This document shows, in pieces, positions 25,814-34,605 of a stretch of 64,000 bases of DNA. The position numbers were made by a program, and so were the translations under genes. Location of the stretch: contig NZ_JAQFII010000001.1 of assembly GCF_029504575.1 (NCBI RefSeq), forward strand, positions 1,140,501 to 1,204,500. The letters run 5' to 3'. The notes beneath the pieces are model-generated. The model did no database searches. It saw only the letters and a list, made by a program, of their open reading frames with translations, and was not told the origin of the DNA. The stretch comes from Streptomyces sp. SPB162 (GTDB taxonomy: Bacteria; Actinomycetota; Actinomycetes; Streptomycetales; Streptomycetaceae). Numbering within the stretch: position 1 is the first letter of the stretch; the number at the start of each line of letters is the position of its first letter.

Positions 25814-26986
25814 GTGACGGTGCTGACGTGGGTCGCCGGGGTGTCGCTGCCGGTGTGGGTGTGGCTGCTGCTGGCGCAGGGGTTCTTCTGGCGGACGGAC
25901 GTCCGGCTGCCGGGATCCGGGGCCGAACCGCGAGCCTGGCCGACGGTGGCCGTCGTCGTGCCGGCCCGCGACGAGGCGGCCGTGCTGCCGCTGAGCCTGC
26001 CCTCGCTGCTGGCGCAGGAGTACCCGGGCCGGGCCGAGGTCTTCCTGATCGACGACGGGAGCTCGGACGGGACCGGTGACGCCGCCCGCTCGCTCGCCGC
26101 CCTGCACGGCGGGCTGCCGCTGACGGTGGCCTCGCCCGGTGAGCTGCCGGCCGGCTGGACCGGGAAGCTGTGGGGCGTACGGCACGGCATCGCGCTGGCC
26201 ACCGAGCGCACGCGCGCCGAGTACCTGCTGCTCACGGACGCGGACATCGCCCACGAGCCGGACTCGCTGCGCGCGCTGGTCGCGGCGGCGTGGGAGGCGG
26301 ACCTGGACATGGTGTCGCTGATGGCCCGGCTGCGCGTGGAGACGGGCTGGGAACGGCTGATCGTCCCGGCGTTCGTGTACTTCTTCGCGCAGCTCTATCC
26401 GTTCCGCCGGATCAACCGTCCGGGGGGCCGGACGGCCGCCGCCGCCGGGGGCTGCGTGCTCATCCGCCGCTCGGCCGTCGAGGCGGCCCGCGTCCCGGAG
26501 TCGATCCGGCACGCGGTGATCGACGACGTGGCGCTGGCCCGTGCGGTGAAGGGCGGCGGCGGCCGGATCTGGCTCGGGCTCGCCGACCGGGTGCACAGCG
26601 TGCGTCCTTACCCGGACCTGGGTGAGCTGTGGCGGATGGTCTCGCGCAGCGCCTACGCGCAGTTGCGGCACAACCCGGCGGTCCTCGCGGGGACCGTCGC
26701 CGGGCTCGCCCTGGTCTACCTGGTGCCGCCGCTGGCTGCGCTGGCCGGGGCGGCGGCGGGCGCCCCCGGGCTGTGCGCCCTGGGCGCGGCCGCGTGGGCG
26801 GTGATGGCGGCGACGTACCTGCCGATGCTGCGCTACTACCGGCAGCCGCTCCGGCTCGCGCCGCTGCTTCCCTTCACCGCCGCGCTGTACCTGCTGATGA
26901 CCGTCGATTCCGCGGTGCAGCACTACCGCGGCCGGGGCGCGGCGTGGAAGGGCAGGACCTACGCGCGCCCCGACGCCTCGGTGTAG
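25814..26986 (+). CDS. Family 2 glycosyltransferase, HpnB-like
   Basis: The 390-aa membrane glycosyltransferase has an N-terminal helix, then a GT-A domain: VAVVVPARDEAAVL, FLIDDGSSDGT, and LLLTDADIAHEP with the metal-binding DAD. An acceptor-side IDDVALARAVK block and several C-terminal helices follow. The order matches hopene-associated HpnB proteins and carotenoid glycosyltransferase-like CrtQ. No other hopanoid genes are nearby, so the lipid acceptor is unknown. GTG 25814 was preferred to an in-frame start at 25784. The end overlaps the convergent glycosyltransferase by 28 bp. Confidence 0.75.
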   Translation: MTVLTWVAGVSLPVWVWLLLAQGFFWRTDVRLPGSGAEPRAWPTVAVVVPARDEAAVLPLSLPSLLAQEYPGRAEVFLIDDGSSDGTGDAARSLAALHGGLPLTVASPGELPAGWTGKLWGVRHGIALATERTRAEYLLLTDADIAHEPDSLRALVAAAWEADLDMVSLMARLRVETGWERLIVPAFVYFFAQLYPFRRINRPGGRTAAAAGGCVLIRRSAVEAARVPESIRHAVIDDVALARAVKGGGGRIWLGLADRVHSVRPYPDLGELWRMVSRSAYAQLRHNPAVLAGTVAGLALVYLVPPLAALAGAAAGAPGLCALGAAAWAVMAATYLPMLRYYRQPLRLAPLLPFTAALYLLMTVDSAVQHYRGRGAAWKGRTYARPDASV

Positions 26987-28107
26987 ACGGTGGCCAGCCG
27001 CGCGCCGACGGCCTGCGGTCCGAAGTGCCGCCGGGTCCTGGCCGCGAGCGCCCACGGCTGCCGCAGCGGCAGTTCGGCGGCGGCCTCGACCAGCGCGCGG
27101 GCCAGCGCCCGGGGGTCGGAGGGCGGGACGAGGATGCCGCCGTCGCCACCGACGAGTTCGGGCAGCGCGCCGGTCCGCGCGGCGACGACCGGGGTGCCGC
27201 AGCACAGCGCGTCGAGCGCCGTCGTGCCGAAGCCGCTGACGTGCCGCGGGTCCGCGAAGAGGTCGGCGTGCGCGAGGGCGTGGAGGATCTCCGCACGGCC
27301 GAGCCCACCGGCGAGGACGGCGGCTCCGCCGGCCCCGGAGCGCTGGATGTGTTCGTGGACGGCGCCGCTCCCCGGTCCGTCACCGATGATCCGCAGCCGT
27401 AACCGCGCGTCCTGGTCGAGCGCTTCGGCGAAGGCGTCGACCAGGACGTCCCACCCCTCGTTCCCGACGAGCGGTCCCGCGGCCACGATGCGGACCGGGT
27501 CCTGGCTGATGCGCACCCGGGCGGGCACGTCCGGCAGCGCGTCGGCGTCCACCGGGTGCGGCACGAGCAGATGGCGGCCGGGGAGCCCGAGTTCACCGAT
27601 CCGGGCGAGCAGGGCGTCGCTGACGGGCAGGACCGCGGCCGCCTCGCGGTACAGCCGGGCCGCCCGCCGCCGGTCGAGCAGTCCCGGCAGCGGCCGCGAC
27701 GGGTGCCCGAGCCAGCGGCGGTCGTGCTCCGACAGGACGTACGGGATGCCGGCGGCCTTGGACAACCACGGAAGCTGACCGACCGCGCCCGGGGTGTGGG
27801 CGTGCAGGACGTCGATCGCGCCGCCCTCCGCGCCCGCGAACCGCAGGACGGCTTCGACGCGGCCCGCGGTGCTCCGCTGCCCGGTGGATCCGGCCGCCGG
27901 ACGGCTCCGCTCCCGGTGCGCGGCCTCGATCTCGTACCGACGGGGCCACCGCGGGTCGCGCCCTGCGAACGGCAGTCCCGGCAGCGGTAGCGCACTCAAC
28001 GACCCGACGACGGCCAGCTCGACGACGTCGGCGACCGTGGCGGCGGCCCGCTGCCATGCGTCCGGCCACCCTGGCCCGTCCGGTCCTGACAGCATGGCGA
28101 CACGCAC
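26959..28107 (-). CDS. Family 4 (GT-B) glycosyltransferase
   Basis: The 382-aa protein has a GT-B fold: an N-terminal domain with DVLHAHTPG and YVLSEHDRRWLGH, and a C-terminal Glycos_transf_1 domain with RIVAAGPLVGNEGWDVLVDAF and the donor-binding GFGTTALDALCCGTPVVA, in which the usual Glu is Asp. It would transfer a sugar from a nucleotide donor; the acceptor is unknown. GTG 28107 has GAGGGGTGAG just upstream. It converges on the HpnB-like gene; together they suggest a small surface glycan or glycolipid locus. Confidence 0.8.
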   Translation of the reverse strand: MRVAMLSGPDGPGWPDAWQRAAATVADVVELAVVGSLSALPLPGLPFAGRDPRWPRRYEIEAAHRERSRPAAGSTGQRSTAGRVEAVLRFAGAEGGAIDVLHAHTPGAVGQLPWLSKAAGIPYVLSEHDRRWLGHPSRPLPGLLDRRRAARLYREAAAVLPVSDALLARIGELGLPGRHLLVPHPVDADALPDVPARVRISQDPVRIVAAGPLVGNEGWDVLVDAFAEALDQDARLRLRIIGDGPGSGAVHEHIQRSGAGGAAVLAGGLGRAEILHALAHADLFADPRHVSGFGTTALDALCCGTPVVAARTGALPELVGGDGGILVPPSDPRALARALVEAAAELPLRQPWALAARTRRHFGPQAVGARLATVYTEASGRA

Positions 28108-28232
28108 GGCCTCACCCCTCGTGACTCGGCACGGAGCGCGGCGGGACCTTCTCCCATGCCGGAATCCACCGCTCCGGTGCGCCACTGTGGCACGTCGGCG
28201 CGGCCGTTATGGCCGGTTCGGCACGCTCCGGG

Positions 28233-29690
28233 TCACTTACGGCCGGGCGTCCAGTTCATGCCCCATCCGTAGGCGTAGTCGACCGTGCGCTGCGGGCTCA
28301 CGCCGCGCTGCGGCACCAGGTAGCGCGCCTCGCGCTGCACCACCAGGTCACCGCCCTGGTTGGTGATCAGCGCGAGGGCGCAGACGTTCGACGGCACGGT
28401 GCACTCGTCGAGCGAGAAGTCGATCGGGGCGCCGTTCAGCGGCTGCAGGGTGACGGTCGCGTGCAGCCCGGCGAAGCTCCGCGCGCCTTCGTAGATCGTC
28501 ACGAAGATGAGGATCCTGCGGAACGCCTGCTTGTGGTCCAGGTTGATGGTGAGGTTCTCACCGGACTCGGATCCGCCGGTCCTGTCGTCGCCGTCCAGGT
28601 GGAGGTACGGCGGCTGGTGGAGGGATCCGAACGCGTTGCCGAGCGCCTGGATCACGCCCTTGCTGCCGTCGGCGAGTTCGAACAGGGCGCACAGGTCGAG
28701 GTCGAGGTCGGAGTGGAACGCCGACGGCTTCCCGCTCTTGCGCCCCCAACCCTTGAACTGCTTGTGCACCTGCCAGCTCAGGTTCACCCGCATCGCGCCG
28801 GAGGTGCCGCCCTGCTTGGTGAGGGAGACCGACGGCGCCTCCTTCGTCAGCGTCACCTTCGTGAGCCGCACGGGCTGCGGCGCGACCGGAGAAGCGGCCG
28901 GCACGGGCGGCGCCTGGTACGGCTGCTGCGGGGGCTGGTACTGCTGCGGCGGAGGCGGGGGTGCCTGGTACGGCTGCGGCGCCGGGGGCGGCGGCTGGTA
29001 CGGCTGCTGCGGGGGCTGGTAGGTCTGCGGTGCCGGGGGCGGGGGCTGGTAGGTCTGCGGGGGCTGGTAGGTCTGCGGTGCCGGGGGCGGCGGCTGGTAG
29101 GTCTGCGGGGCGGGGGGCGGCGGCTGGTAGGTCTGCGGGGCGGGAGTCGGCGCGGGAGCGGCGGTCGGCTCGTCGACCGAGATCCCGAAGTCCGTGGCGA
29201 GGCCGCCGAGTCCGCTGTCGTAGCCCTGCCCGACCGCGCGGAACTTCCAGCCGCCCTGGCGGCGGTAGAGCTCGCCGAGCACGAACGCCGTCTCCACGGA
29301 CGCGTCGGTGCTGTCGAAGCGGGCCAGTTCCGCGCCGCTCGCCGGGTCGCTGAGGCGGATGTGCAGTCCGGGGACCTGCCCGAACGTTCCTCCATCGCTG
29401 GAGGCGGCGAGCACGATGGTCTCGATGGCCGGTTCCACCCCACCGAGATCGACGGACAGTGCGTCCGTCACGGCGTCCCCCGCGGTGCGCTTGCCCTCAT
29501 GGCGTACCGCACCGGACGCGTGCGCCGGCTGGTTGTAGAAGACGAAGTCGGCGTCGGACCTGACCTTGCCCCCCGCCAGCAGCAGGGCGGAGGCGTCCAC
29601 GTCCGGGACACCGGGCCCCGTACGCCATCCCAGCTCCACGCGGACGGTCGGCACGGACACCGGCACGTTCGTGCCCTTGCGCATCGTCAT
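28233..29690 (-). CDS. Double TerD-domain protein with proline/tyrosine-rich linker
   Basis: The 485-aa protein has two TerD (stress/tellurite-resistance, calcium-binding) domains, about 4-180 and 300-485. Each shows TerD patterns such as [37 protein letters not shown] and ENLTINLD. The domains are joined by a roughly 110-residue linker of [14 protein letters not shown] repeats. The linker is likely unfolded and could let the two domains bind separate partners. ATG 29690 has AGGGGAG close upstream; the ATG two codons later is better spaced. TerD proteins act in membrane stress and development in Streptomyces. Confidence 0.85.
   Translation of the reverse strand: MTMRKGTNVPVSVPTVRVELGWRTGPGVPDVDASALLLAGGKVRSDADFVFYNQPAHASGAVRHEGKRTAGDAVTDALSVDLGGVEPAIETIVLAASSDGGTFGQVPGLHIRLSDPASGAELARFDSTDASVETAFVLGELYRRQGGWKFRAVGQGYDSGLGGLATDFGISVDEPTAAPAPTPAPQTYQPPPPAPQTYQPPPPAPQTYQPPQTYQPPPPAPQTYQPPQQPYQPPPPAPQPYQAPPPPPQQYQPPQQPYQAPPVPAASPVAPQPVRLTKVTLTKEAPSVSLTKQGGTSGAMRVNLSWQVHKQFKGWGRKSGKPSAFHSDLDLDLCALFELADGSKGVIQALGNAFGSLHQPPYLHLDGDDRTGGSESGENLTINLDHKQAFRRILIFVTIYEGARSFAGLHATVTLQPLNGAPIDFSLDECTVPSNVCALALITNQGGDLVVQREARYLVPQRGVSPQRTVDYAYGWGMNWTPGRK
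28865..29155 (-). repeat. Coding repeats for PQTYQPP-type linker
   Basis: Short tandem units encoding Pro-Gln-Thr-Tyr-Gln-Pro-Pro and variants recur about ten times within the TerD gene. Unit length varies, as expected for slippage-prone linkers. Confidence 0.75.
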
Positions 29691-29820
29691 GCTCTCCCCT
29701 TTTGCACACGGTGCCGTCCACCGTAGCCCGGACCCCTGACCGTCGGACATACACTGCGCCGCGACGGGCGGGGCGACCGCCGGTAACGCCCCGCGGGCAT
29801 GGCTTTTACACGATCTCGCG

Positions 29821-29860
29821 CTCAATGATGACCGATTTTCATCGATTCGCTCGCATTGAG
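29821..29860. promoter_or_regulatory. Nested inverted repeats between divergent genes
   Basis: CTCAATG (29821-29827) pairs with CATTGAG (29854-29860), and inside it CGAT-tttc-ATCG (29833-29844) forms a second repeat. The stretch is AT-rich and lies between the divergent TerD-type and DUF6643-type genes, so it may be an operator or promoter region. Confidence 0.35.
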
Positions 29861-29942
29861 GGACGACCGTCACTCACAGCACACAAAACAACCTACTAAT
29901 CGGTCTCCCCAACCAGCACATCGTGGGCTTAACTTAAGTGCC

Positions 29943-30539
29943 ATGAGCTCCCCCCGCGGCACCTATGGTGGCGGCTACTACGCAGCGCCGTCCTTCCCGG
30001 ACACGCCGATCTACGACAGCCTCGTCGCTGAGCGTGGCACCCCCCAGATCGCCCCGATCAGGGTGCCGTCCGAGTACGCGTACCCGACGTACGAGACCGG
30101 CAGGAACCTTCCGGCCCTGCCGGCCGCCCTCCCCGCGCTTCCGTCCGGTTCGTCGCAGTACGCCCCGTACCCGGCCGCGCAGGGCATGTCCAACGGCTAC
30201 CCGTCGAACGGTTACCAGCCGCAGCCCGCGCCCGTGCAGCACACTCCCGCGCCGTACATCCCGCAGCAGGCCGGCGGTGGGCGCGCGAGCGGCTCCTACA
30301 ACGGCTTCAACGGGGCGAACGGCTTCTCCGGGGCCAACGGTTACAACCCCGGTTCCACCGGCAGCTATCCGGTGCAGCAGCCGCAGCAGCAGGCCCCCGC
30401 GCAGGGCGGTCCCGGCTACGACTCCGCGCGCCAGCCGCAGCGGCCGGCGCCACGCCAGACGCCGAACGGCTATGTGGAGGACCCGTACCAGCAGCGGCGT
30501 CCGCTCGGCCAGGGGAACCAGGGCTACTACCAGGGCTGA
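29943..30539 (+). CDS. DUF6643-type low-complexity protein
   Basis: The 198-aa protein starts SSPRGTYGGGYYAAPSFPD and contains PIYDSLVAERGTPQIAPIRVP, a conserved N-terminal block I recognise from Streptomyces DUF6643 proteins. The rest is rich in Gln, Pro, Gly, Tyr and Asn and probably disordered. There is no signal peptide, membrane helix or enzyme motif. The function is unknown. It diverges from the double-TerD gene across a 252-bp AT-rich region. Confidence 0.7.
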   Translation: MSSPRGTYGGGYYAAPSFPDTPIYDSLVAERGTPQIAPIRVPSEYAYPTYETGRNLPALPAALPALPSGSSQYAPYPAAQGMSNGYPSNGYQPQPAPVQHTPAPYIPQQAGGGRASGSYNGFNGANGFSGANGYNPGSTGSYPVQQPQQQAPAQGGPGYDSARQPQRPAPRQTPNGYVEDPYQQRRPLGQGNQGYYQG

Positions 30540-30592
30540 GCCCGCGCGATACCGGCTGGCCGGGCCGTGACCGGTCCTGGCAGGATGCCGGT

Positions 30593-31420
30593 ATGCCGAT
30601 GAACGCCCTGCTCAGCGCCTTGCACACCTACCCGGTCAAATCGCTTCGGGGCCTGGCCCACGAAACGGCGGACGTGGAGCCGTGGGGGCTCGCCGGAGAC
30701 CGCAGATGGATGCTGGTGGACGAGGACGGGCGCGTCATCACGCAGCGGCAGCACGCGGGAACGGCGCTGGTGACCGCGCAGCCGTCGGGGGGCGGCGCGC
30801 TGCGGTTCACCGCGCCCGGCCGGGAGACTCTGCGGGTGGCCCCGCCCGGGCACGGGCCGGCGGAACCGGTGCTGATCTTCAGCGACAAGGTCGAGGCCGT
30901 GGCGGCGGACGACGCGGCCGCCACGTGGTTCAGCGACTACCTCGGCGTGCCGGCGCGCCTGGTGTACATGCCCGACCCGGCGGTCTGCCGCCCCGTCGAC
31001 CCGGAGCACTCCCGCCCCGGCGACACGGTCTCGTTCGCCGACGGCTTCCCGCTGCTGCTCACCGCCACCGCGTCGCTCGACACCCTCAACGCCCATGTCG
31101 CGCAGGGCCCGCACGCCTCCGAGGGACCGCTGCCGATGAACCGGTTCCGCCCCAACGCGGTCGTGGACGGCACCGAGGCCTGGGCCGAGGACGACTGGCG
31201 GCGGATCAGGATCGGCGAGGTCACCTTCCGGGTCGCCAAGCGCTGCGCTCGCTGTGTCGTACCGACCACGGACCAGGAGACGGCCGAGCGTGGCCGGGAA
31301 CCGATGCGCAGCCTGGCCAAGCACCACCGGATCGACGGAAAGACGATCTTCGGCCAGAACCTGATCCCCGAGCACCCCGGAACCCTGCGGGTCGGCGACC
31401 CGTTGACCATCCTGGAGTGA
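30593..31420 (+). CDS. MOSC domain protein (molybdenum cofactor-type)
   Basis: The 275-aa protein has an MOSC N-terminal barrel (LHTYPVKSLRGLAHETADV) and a C-terminal MOSC domain with PMNRFRPNAVV and the conserved cysteine in AKRCARCVVPTTD. MOSC proteins carry activated sulfur or bind molybdenum cofactor, and the closest types are mARC/YcbX-like N-hydroxylated-compound reductases. ATG 30593 and ATG 30599 are both possible starts. No partner gene is adjacent. Confidence 0.82.
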   Translation: MPMNALLSALHTYPVKSLRGLAHETADVEPWGLAGDRRWMLVDEDGRVITQRQHAGTALVTAQPSGGGALRFTAPGRETLRVAPPGHGPAEPVLIFSDKVEAVAADDAAATWFSDYLGVPARLVYMPDPAVCRPVDPEHSRPGDTVSFADGFPLLLTATASLDTLNAHVAQGPHASEGPLPMNRFRPNAVVDGTEAWAEDDWRRIRIGEVTFRVAKRCARCVVPTTDQETAERGREPMRSLAKHHRIDGKTIFGQNLIPEHPGTLRVGDPLTILE

Positions 31421-31492
31421 CGCGCCAGGGCATCGCTCCTGCGACCACCGCGTGAACGGCTCCGCCCGCCCCGCGCGGGTCCGTGCCGTTCG

Positions 31493-32128
31493 ATGGACGT
31501 GAACGGTCGAAAGGGGTGCTGCTCCTTGGGTTCCAGGGTGCTTTGGTGGCGGTGGCGGCGCAATCCGCTGCGCCGGGCGTCGGACCTCGTCGAGGCGTGG
31601 ATCAGCCTGTTCGCCGTGGTCCTCATGGTCTGCGCCGTGCCCGCGGCCGGCTGGTTCACCGGCCAGACCGCCAACCGCGCCCTGCAGCGCACCGTGCGCC
31701 ATCAACTGGCGGAGCGGACACTGGTCCCCGCCGCCCCGGCCACCGCCGCGTCCGGGCCGGCGGCGGGGACGGACGCCGACGCGGGCCGGGCGGCGGGGCA
31801 GCGGCGGGCCGCCGTGCTCACCTGGAACGCGCCGGACGGCTCGGCGCGCAGCGGCACCGTCCGCGTCGAGAACCAGGAGAGGGTGGACGGCCGCCTGCGC
31901 ATCTGGATCGATCGCGGCGGCCGGCCGGTGGATCCACCGCTGGACCGCGCCACCGCCAGGGCGCACGCGGCCCTGGCCGGGATCGGCGGAGCGGCCCTGG
32001 CGGGCGCTTCACTGCTGGCCGTACGGCAGTTGCTCCTCCGGCGCCTGATGCGCCGGCGGCTGCTCGAATGGGAGCGTGAATGGACCCGCGTCGGGCAGGA
32101 TTGGGGACGGGCGGGCGCCGGCGGCTGA
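31493..32128 (+). CDS. Rv1733c-like two-helix membrane protein
   Basis: The 211-aa protein has a basic N terminus, one transmembrane helix near 36-55 (SLFAVVLMVCAVPAAGWF), an extracytoplasmic domain of about 100 residues (VLTWNAPDGSARSGTVRV), and a second helix near 160-180. This layout is that of actinobacterial Rv1733c-family proteins, whose function is unknown. It precedes the beta-helix/AAA+ gene by 86 bp. Confidence 0.65.
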   Translation: MDVNGRKGCCSLGSRVLWWRWRRNPLRRASDLVEAWISLFAVVLMVCAVPAAGWFTGQTANRALQRTVRHQLAERTLVPAAPATAASGPAAGTDADAGRAAGQRRAAVLTWNAPDGSARSGTVRVENQERVDGRLRIWIDRGGRPVDPPLDRATARAHAALAGIGGAALAGASLLAVRQLLLRRLMRRRLLEWEREWTRVGQDWGRAGAGG

Positions 32129-32214
32129 CCGTGACTCGTCATGGAGGGCGCCCCGCGCACGCTACGGTGGATCCCCCGGTGGCGATACGCAAGAGGTGGG
32201 GGCAGGGCAGCCCG

Positions 32215-34605
32215 ATGGCACATGGCGTGGTGCAGGTGACCAGCACGAGCAGCTCGCGGTGGCGCCGCCGTTCGGGAGAGTACGAAACCCTGGCCGCCGC
32301 CCTGGAAGCGGCCGGCGACGGCGACGTCCTGTCGATCGCGCCGGGCACCTACCGGGAGAACCTCGTCGTGACCCGGGCCGTCACCCTGCGCGCCGCGGAA
32401 GGTCTGGGCTCGGTGCGGATCGCCCCGGTGGCCGGCGTGGCGCTGACGTTGCGCGCGGCGGCGCTCGTACAGGACCTGACGGTCGAGGGGCAGGACACCT
32501 CGGCGGCCGCGCTGCTCATCGAGGGCTGCGCGCCGGAACTGACGGGCCTGCGGGTCGCGACCAGGTCCGCCGTCGGGATAGAGGTGCGCGACAGCGCGCG
32601 CCCCACCGTCCGGCAGTGCACCGTGGACAATCCGGCGGGCCTGGGGATCAGCGTCCTGGAGTCGGCGGGCGGGCTGTTCGAGGACTGCGAGGTGGTCTGC
32701 GCGGGCCAGTCGGGCGTCTCGGTGCGCGGGGGCGCCTCGCCCCGGTTCGAGCGCTGCCGCATCCACCACAGCAATGGCGCGGGCCTGGCCGTCACCGGCG
32801 AGGGCAGCTCCGCCGAGGCCGTCGGCTGCGAGGTCTACGAGATCAAGGGCACCGGCGTACAGGTAGCCTCGCGCGCCACCGGGCACTTCACGGACTGCCA
32901 GGTGCACCGCACCACGGGCGACGGCATCACGCTCGACACCGACGCGGTGCTCACCCTGTCCGACTGCGACATCCACGACATCCCCGAGAACGCGATCGAC
33001 CTGCGGGCCCGTTCCGTCCTCACCCTCACCCGCTCCGCCGTGCGCCGCTTCGGCCGCAACGGCCTGTCGGTGTGGGACCCGGGCACCCGGGTGGACGCCA
33101 ACCAGTGCGAGATACACGACAGCACGGGCGACTACCCCGCGGTCTGGGTGAGCGACGGCGCGACCGCCGTGCTGGACTCCTGCCGGGTGCACGACGTGCC
33201 CGACGCCCTGTTCGTCCTCGACCGGGGCTCCCGGGCGGATGTCGTGGACAGCGACTTCGCCCAGGTGCGCAACACCGCGGTATCGGTGAGCGACGGCGCG
33301 ACCGTCCAGCTCGACGACTGCCGGATCCGCGAGGCGGCCACCGGCGCCTGGTTCCGCGACCACGGCAGCGGCGGCACCCTCGCCCAGGTCACCATCGACG
33401 ACACGGCCACCGGCGTCATCGTCACCAAGGGCGCCGACCCGGTGCTGGACCGCTGCACGGTCACCAACCCCGCGGAGGCCGGGTTCTACGTGTCGGCCGA
33501 GGGCCGCGGCACCTTCACCGGCTGCCGGGTCACCGGCAGCCGCGGCTACGGCTTCCACGTCATCGACGGCTGCCGCAGCACCCTGACCCGCTGCCGCACC
33601 GAGCGCTGCGAGCGCGGCGGTTACGAGTTCGCGGAACCGGGGCCCGTCACCGAGGACTGCACCAGCGACCGGGCGGCGGAGCAGACCGCGGCCACCGGCG
33701 CGCCGGTGGCCGCGGTCGCCGTCCAGTCCTTCGGGCTGCTCGGCGGAGTGCCGCCGCAGGGTTCCGCCGAGCCCCCGGAGCCGGCGCCGGTGGTCCGGGC
33801 CTCGGACGACGTACTGGGCGAACTCGACGCGCTCGTCGGCCTGGACAGCGTCAAGCGCGAGGTGCGCACCCTCATCGACCTGATCGCCGTCGGCCGCCGC
33901 CGTCAGGAGGCCGGTCTCAAGGCGCCCTCCCTGCGCAGGCACCTGGTCTTCACGGGCTCCCCCGGCACCGGCAAGACCACGGTGGCACGGCTGTACGGCG
34001 AGATCCTCGCCTCGCTGGGTGTGCTGCAGCGCGGCCACCTGGTCGAGGTGGCCCGGGTGGACCTGGTCGGCGAGCACATCGGCTCGACCGCGATCCGCAC
34101 CCAGGAGGCGTTCGACCGGGCGCGTGGCGGTGTGCTGTTCATCGACGAGGCGTACGCGCTGTCGCCCGAGGACTCCGGGCGGGACTTCGGGCGCGAGGCG
34201 ATCGACACCCTGGTGAAGCTCATGGAGGACCACCGCGACGCGGTGGTGGTCATCGTCGCCGGGTACACCGCCGAGATGGAGCGCTTCCTCGCCTCCAACC
34301 CCGGTGTGGCGTCCCGGTTCTCCCGCACCATCACCTTCGGCGACTACACGTCCGAGGAACTGCTGCGGATCGTGGAGGCGCAGGCGATCGAGCACGAGTA
34401 CCAGCTCGGCGAGGACGCGGGCGACGCGATCCTCAAGTACTTCAACGCCCTCCCCCGGGGTCCGGGTTTCGGCAACGGGCGCACCGCCCGGCAGACCTTC
34501 GAGGCGATGGTCGAACGGCACGCGGGACGCCTCGCGCACGTCACCGAGCCGAGCCACGACGAGCTGCAGCTGCTCTACCCGGAGGACCTGCCGGAACTGC
34601 CCTGA
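32215..34605 (+). CDS. Right-handed beta-helix fused to a CbxX/EccA-like AAA+ ATPase
   Basis: The 796-aa protein has two parts. Residues about 25-500 form repeated parallel beta-helix rungs with recurrent x-C-x-I/V motifs (such as FEDCEVVCAGQSGVSVRGGA), as in pectate-lyase-like folds. Residues about 540-796 are a CbxX/CfqX AAA+ ATPase with Walker A GSPGTGKTT near 581, Walker B VLFIDEAYALSPED near 640, and a sensor-1 region VVIVAGYTAEM. No signal peptide is present, so the helix domain is probably cytosolic. The AAA+ part resembles SpoVK and EccA; no other type VII secretion genes are here. ATG 32215 is used. Confidence 0.85.
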   Translation: MAHGVVQVTSTSSSRWRRRSGEYETLAAALEAAGDGDVLSIAPGTYRENLVVTRAVTLRAAEGLGSVRIAPVAGVALTLRAAALVQDLTVEGQDTSAAALLIEGCAPELTGLRVATRSAVGIEVRDSARPTVRQCTVDNPAGLGISVLESAGGLFEDCEVVCAGQSGVSVRGGASPRFERCRIHHSNGAGLAVTGEGSSAEAVGCEVYEIKGTGVQVASRATGHFTDCQVHRTTGDGITLDTDAVLTLSDCDIHDIPENAIDLRARSVLTLTRSAVRRFGRNGLSVWDPGTRVDANQCEIHDSTGDYPAVWVSDGATAVLDSCRVHDVPDALFVLDRGSRADVVDSDFAQVRNTAVSVSDGATVQLDDCRIREAATGAWFRDHGSGGTLAQVTIDDTATGVIVTKGADPVLDRCTVTNPAEAGFYVSAEGRGTFTGCRVTGSRGYGFHVIDGCRSTLTRCRTERCERGGYEFAEPGPVTEDCTSDRAAEQTAATGAPVAAVAVQSFGLLGGVPPQGSAEPPEPAPVVRASDDVLGELDALVGLDSVKREVRTLIDLIAVGRRRQEAGLKAPSLRRHLVFTGSPGTGKTTVARLYGEILASLGVLQRGHLVEVARVDLVGEHIGSTAIRTQEAFDRARGGVLFIDEAYALSPEDSGRDFGREAIDTLVKLMEDHRDAVVVIVAGYTAEMERFLASNPGVASRFSRTITFGDYTSEELLRIVEAQAIEHEYQLGEDAGDAILKYFNALPRGPGFGNGRTARQTFEAMVERHAGRLAHVTEPSHDELQLLYPEDLPELP

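Noticed and set aside
28865-29155. CRISPR-like short repeats
   Set aside because: They are coding repeats in a TerD linker with variable unit length and no spacers.
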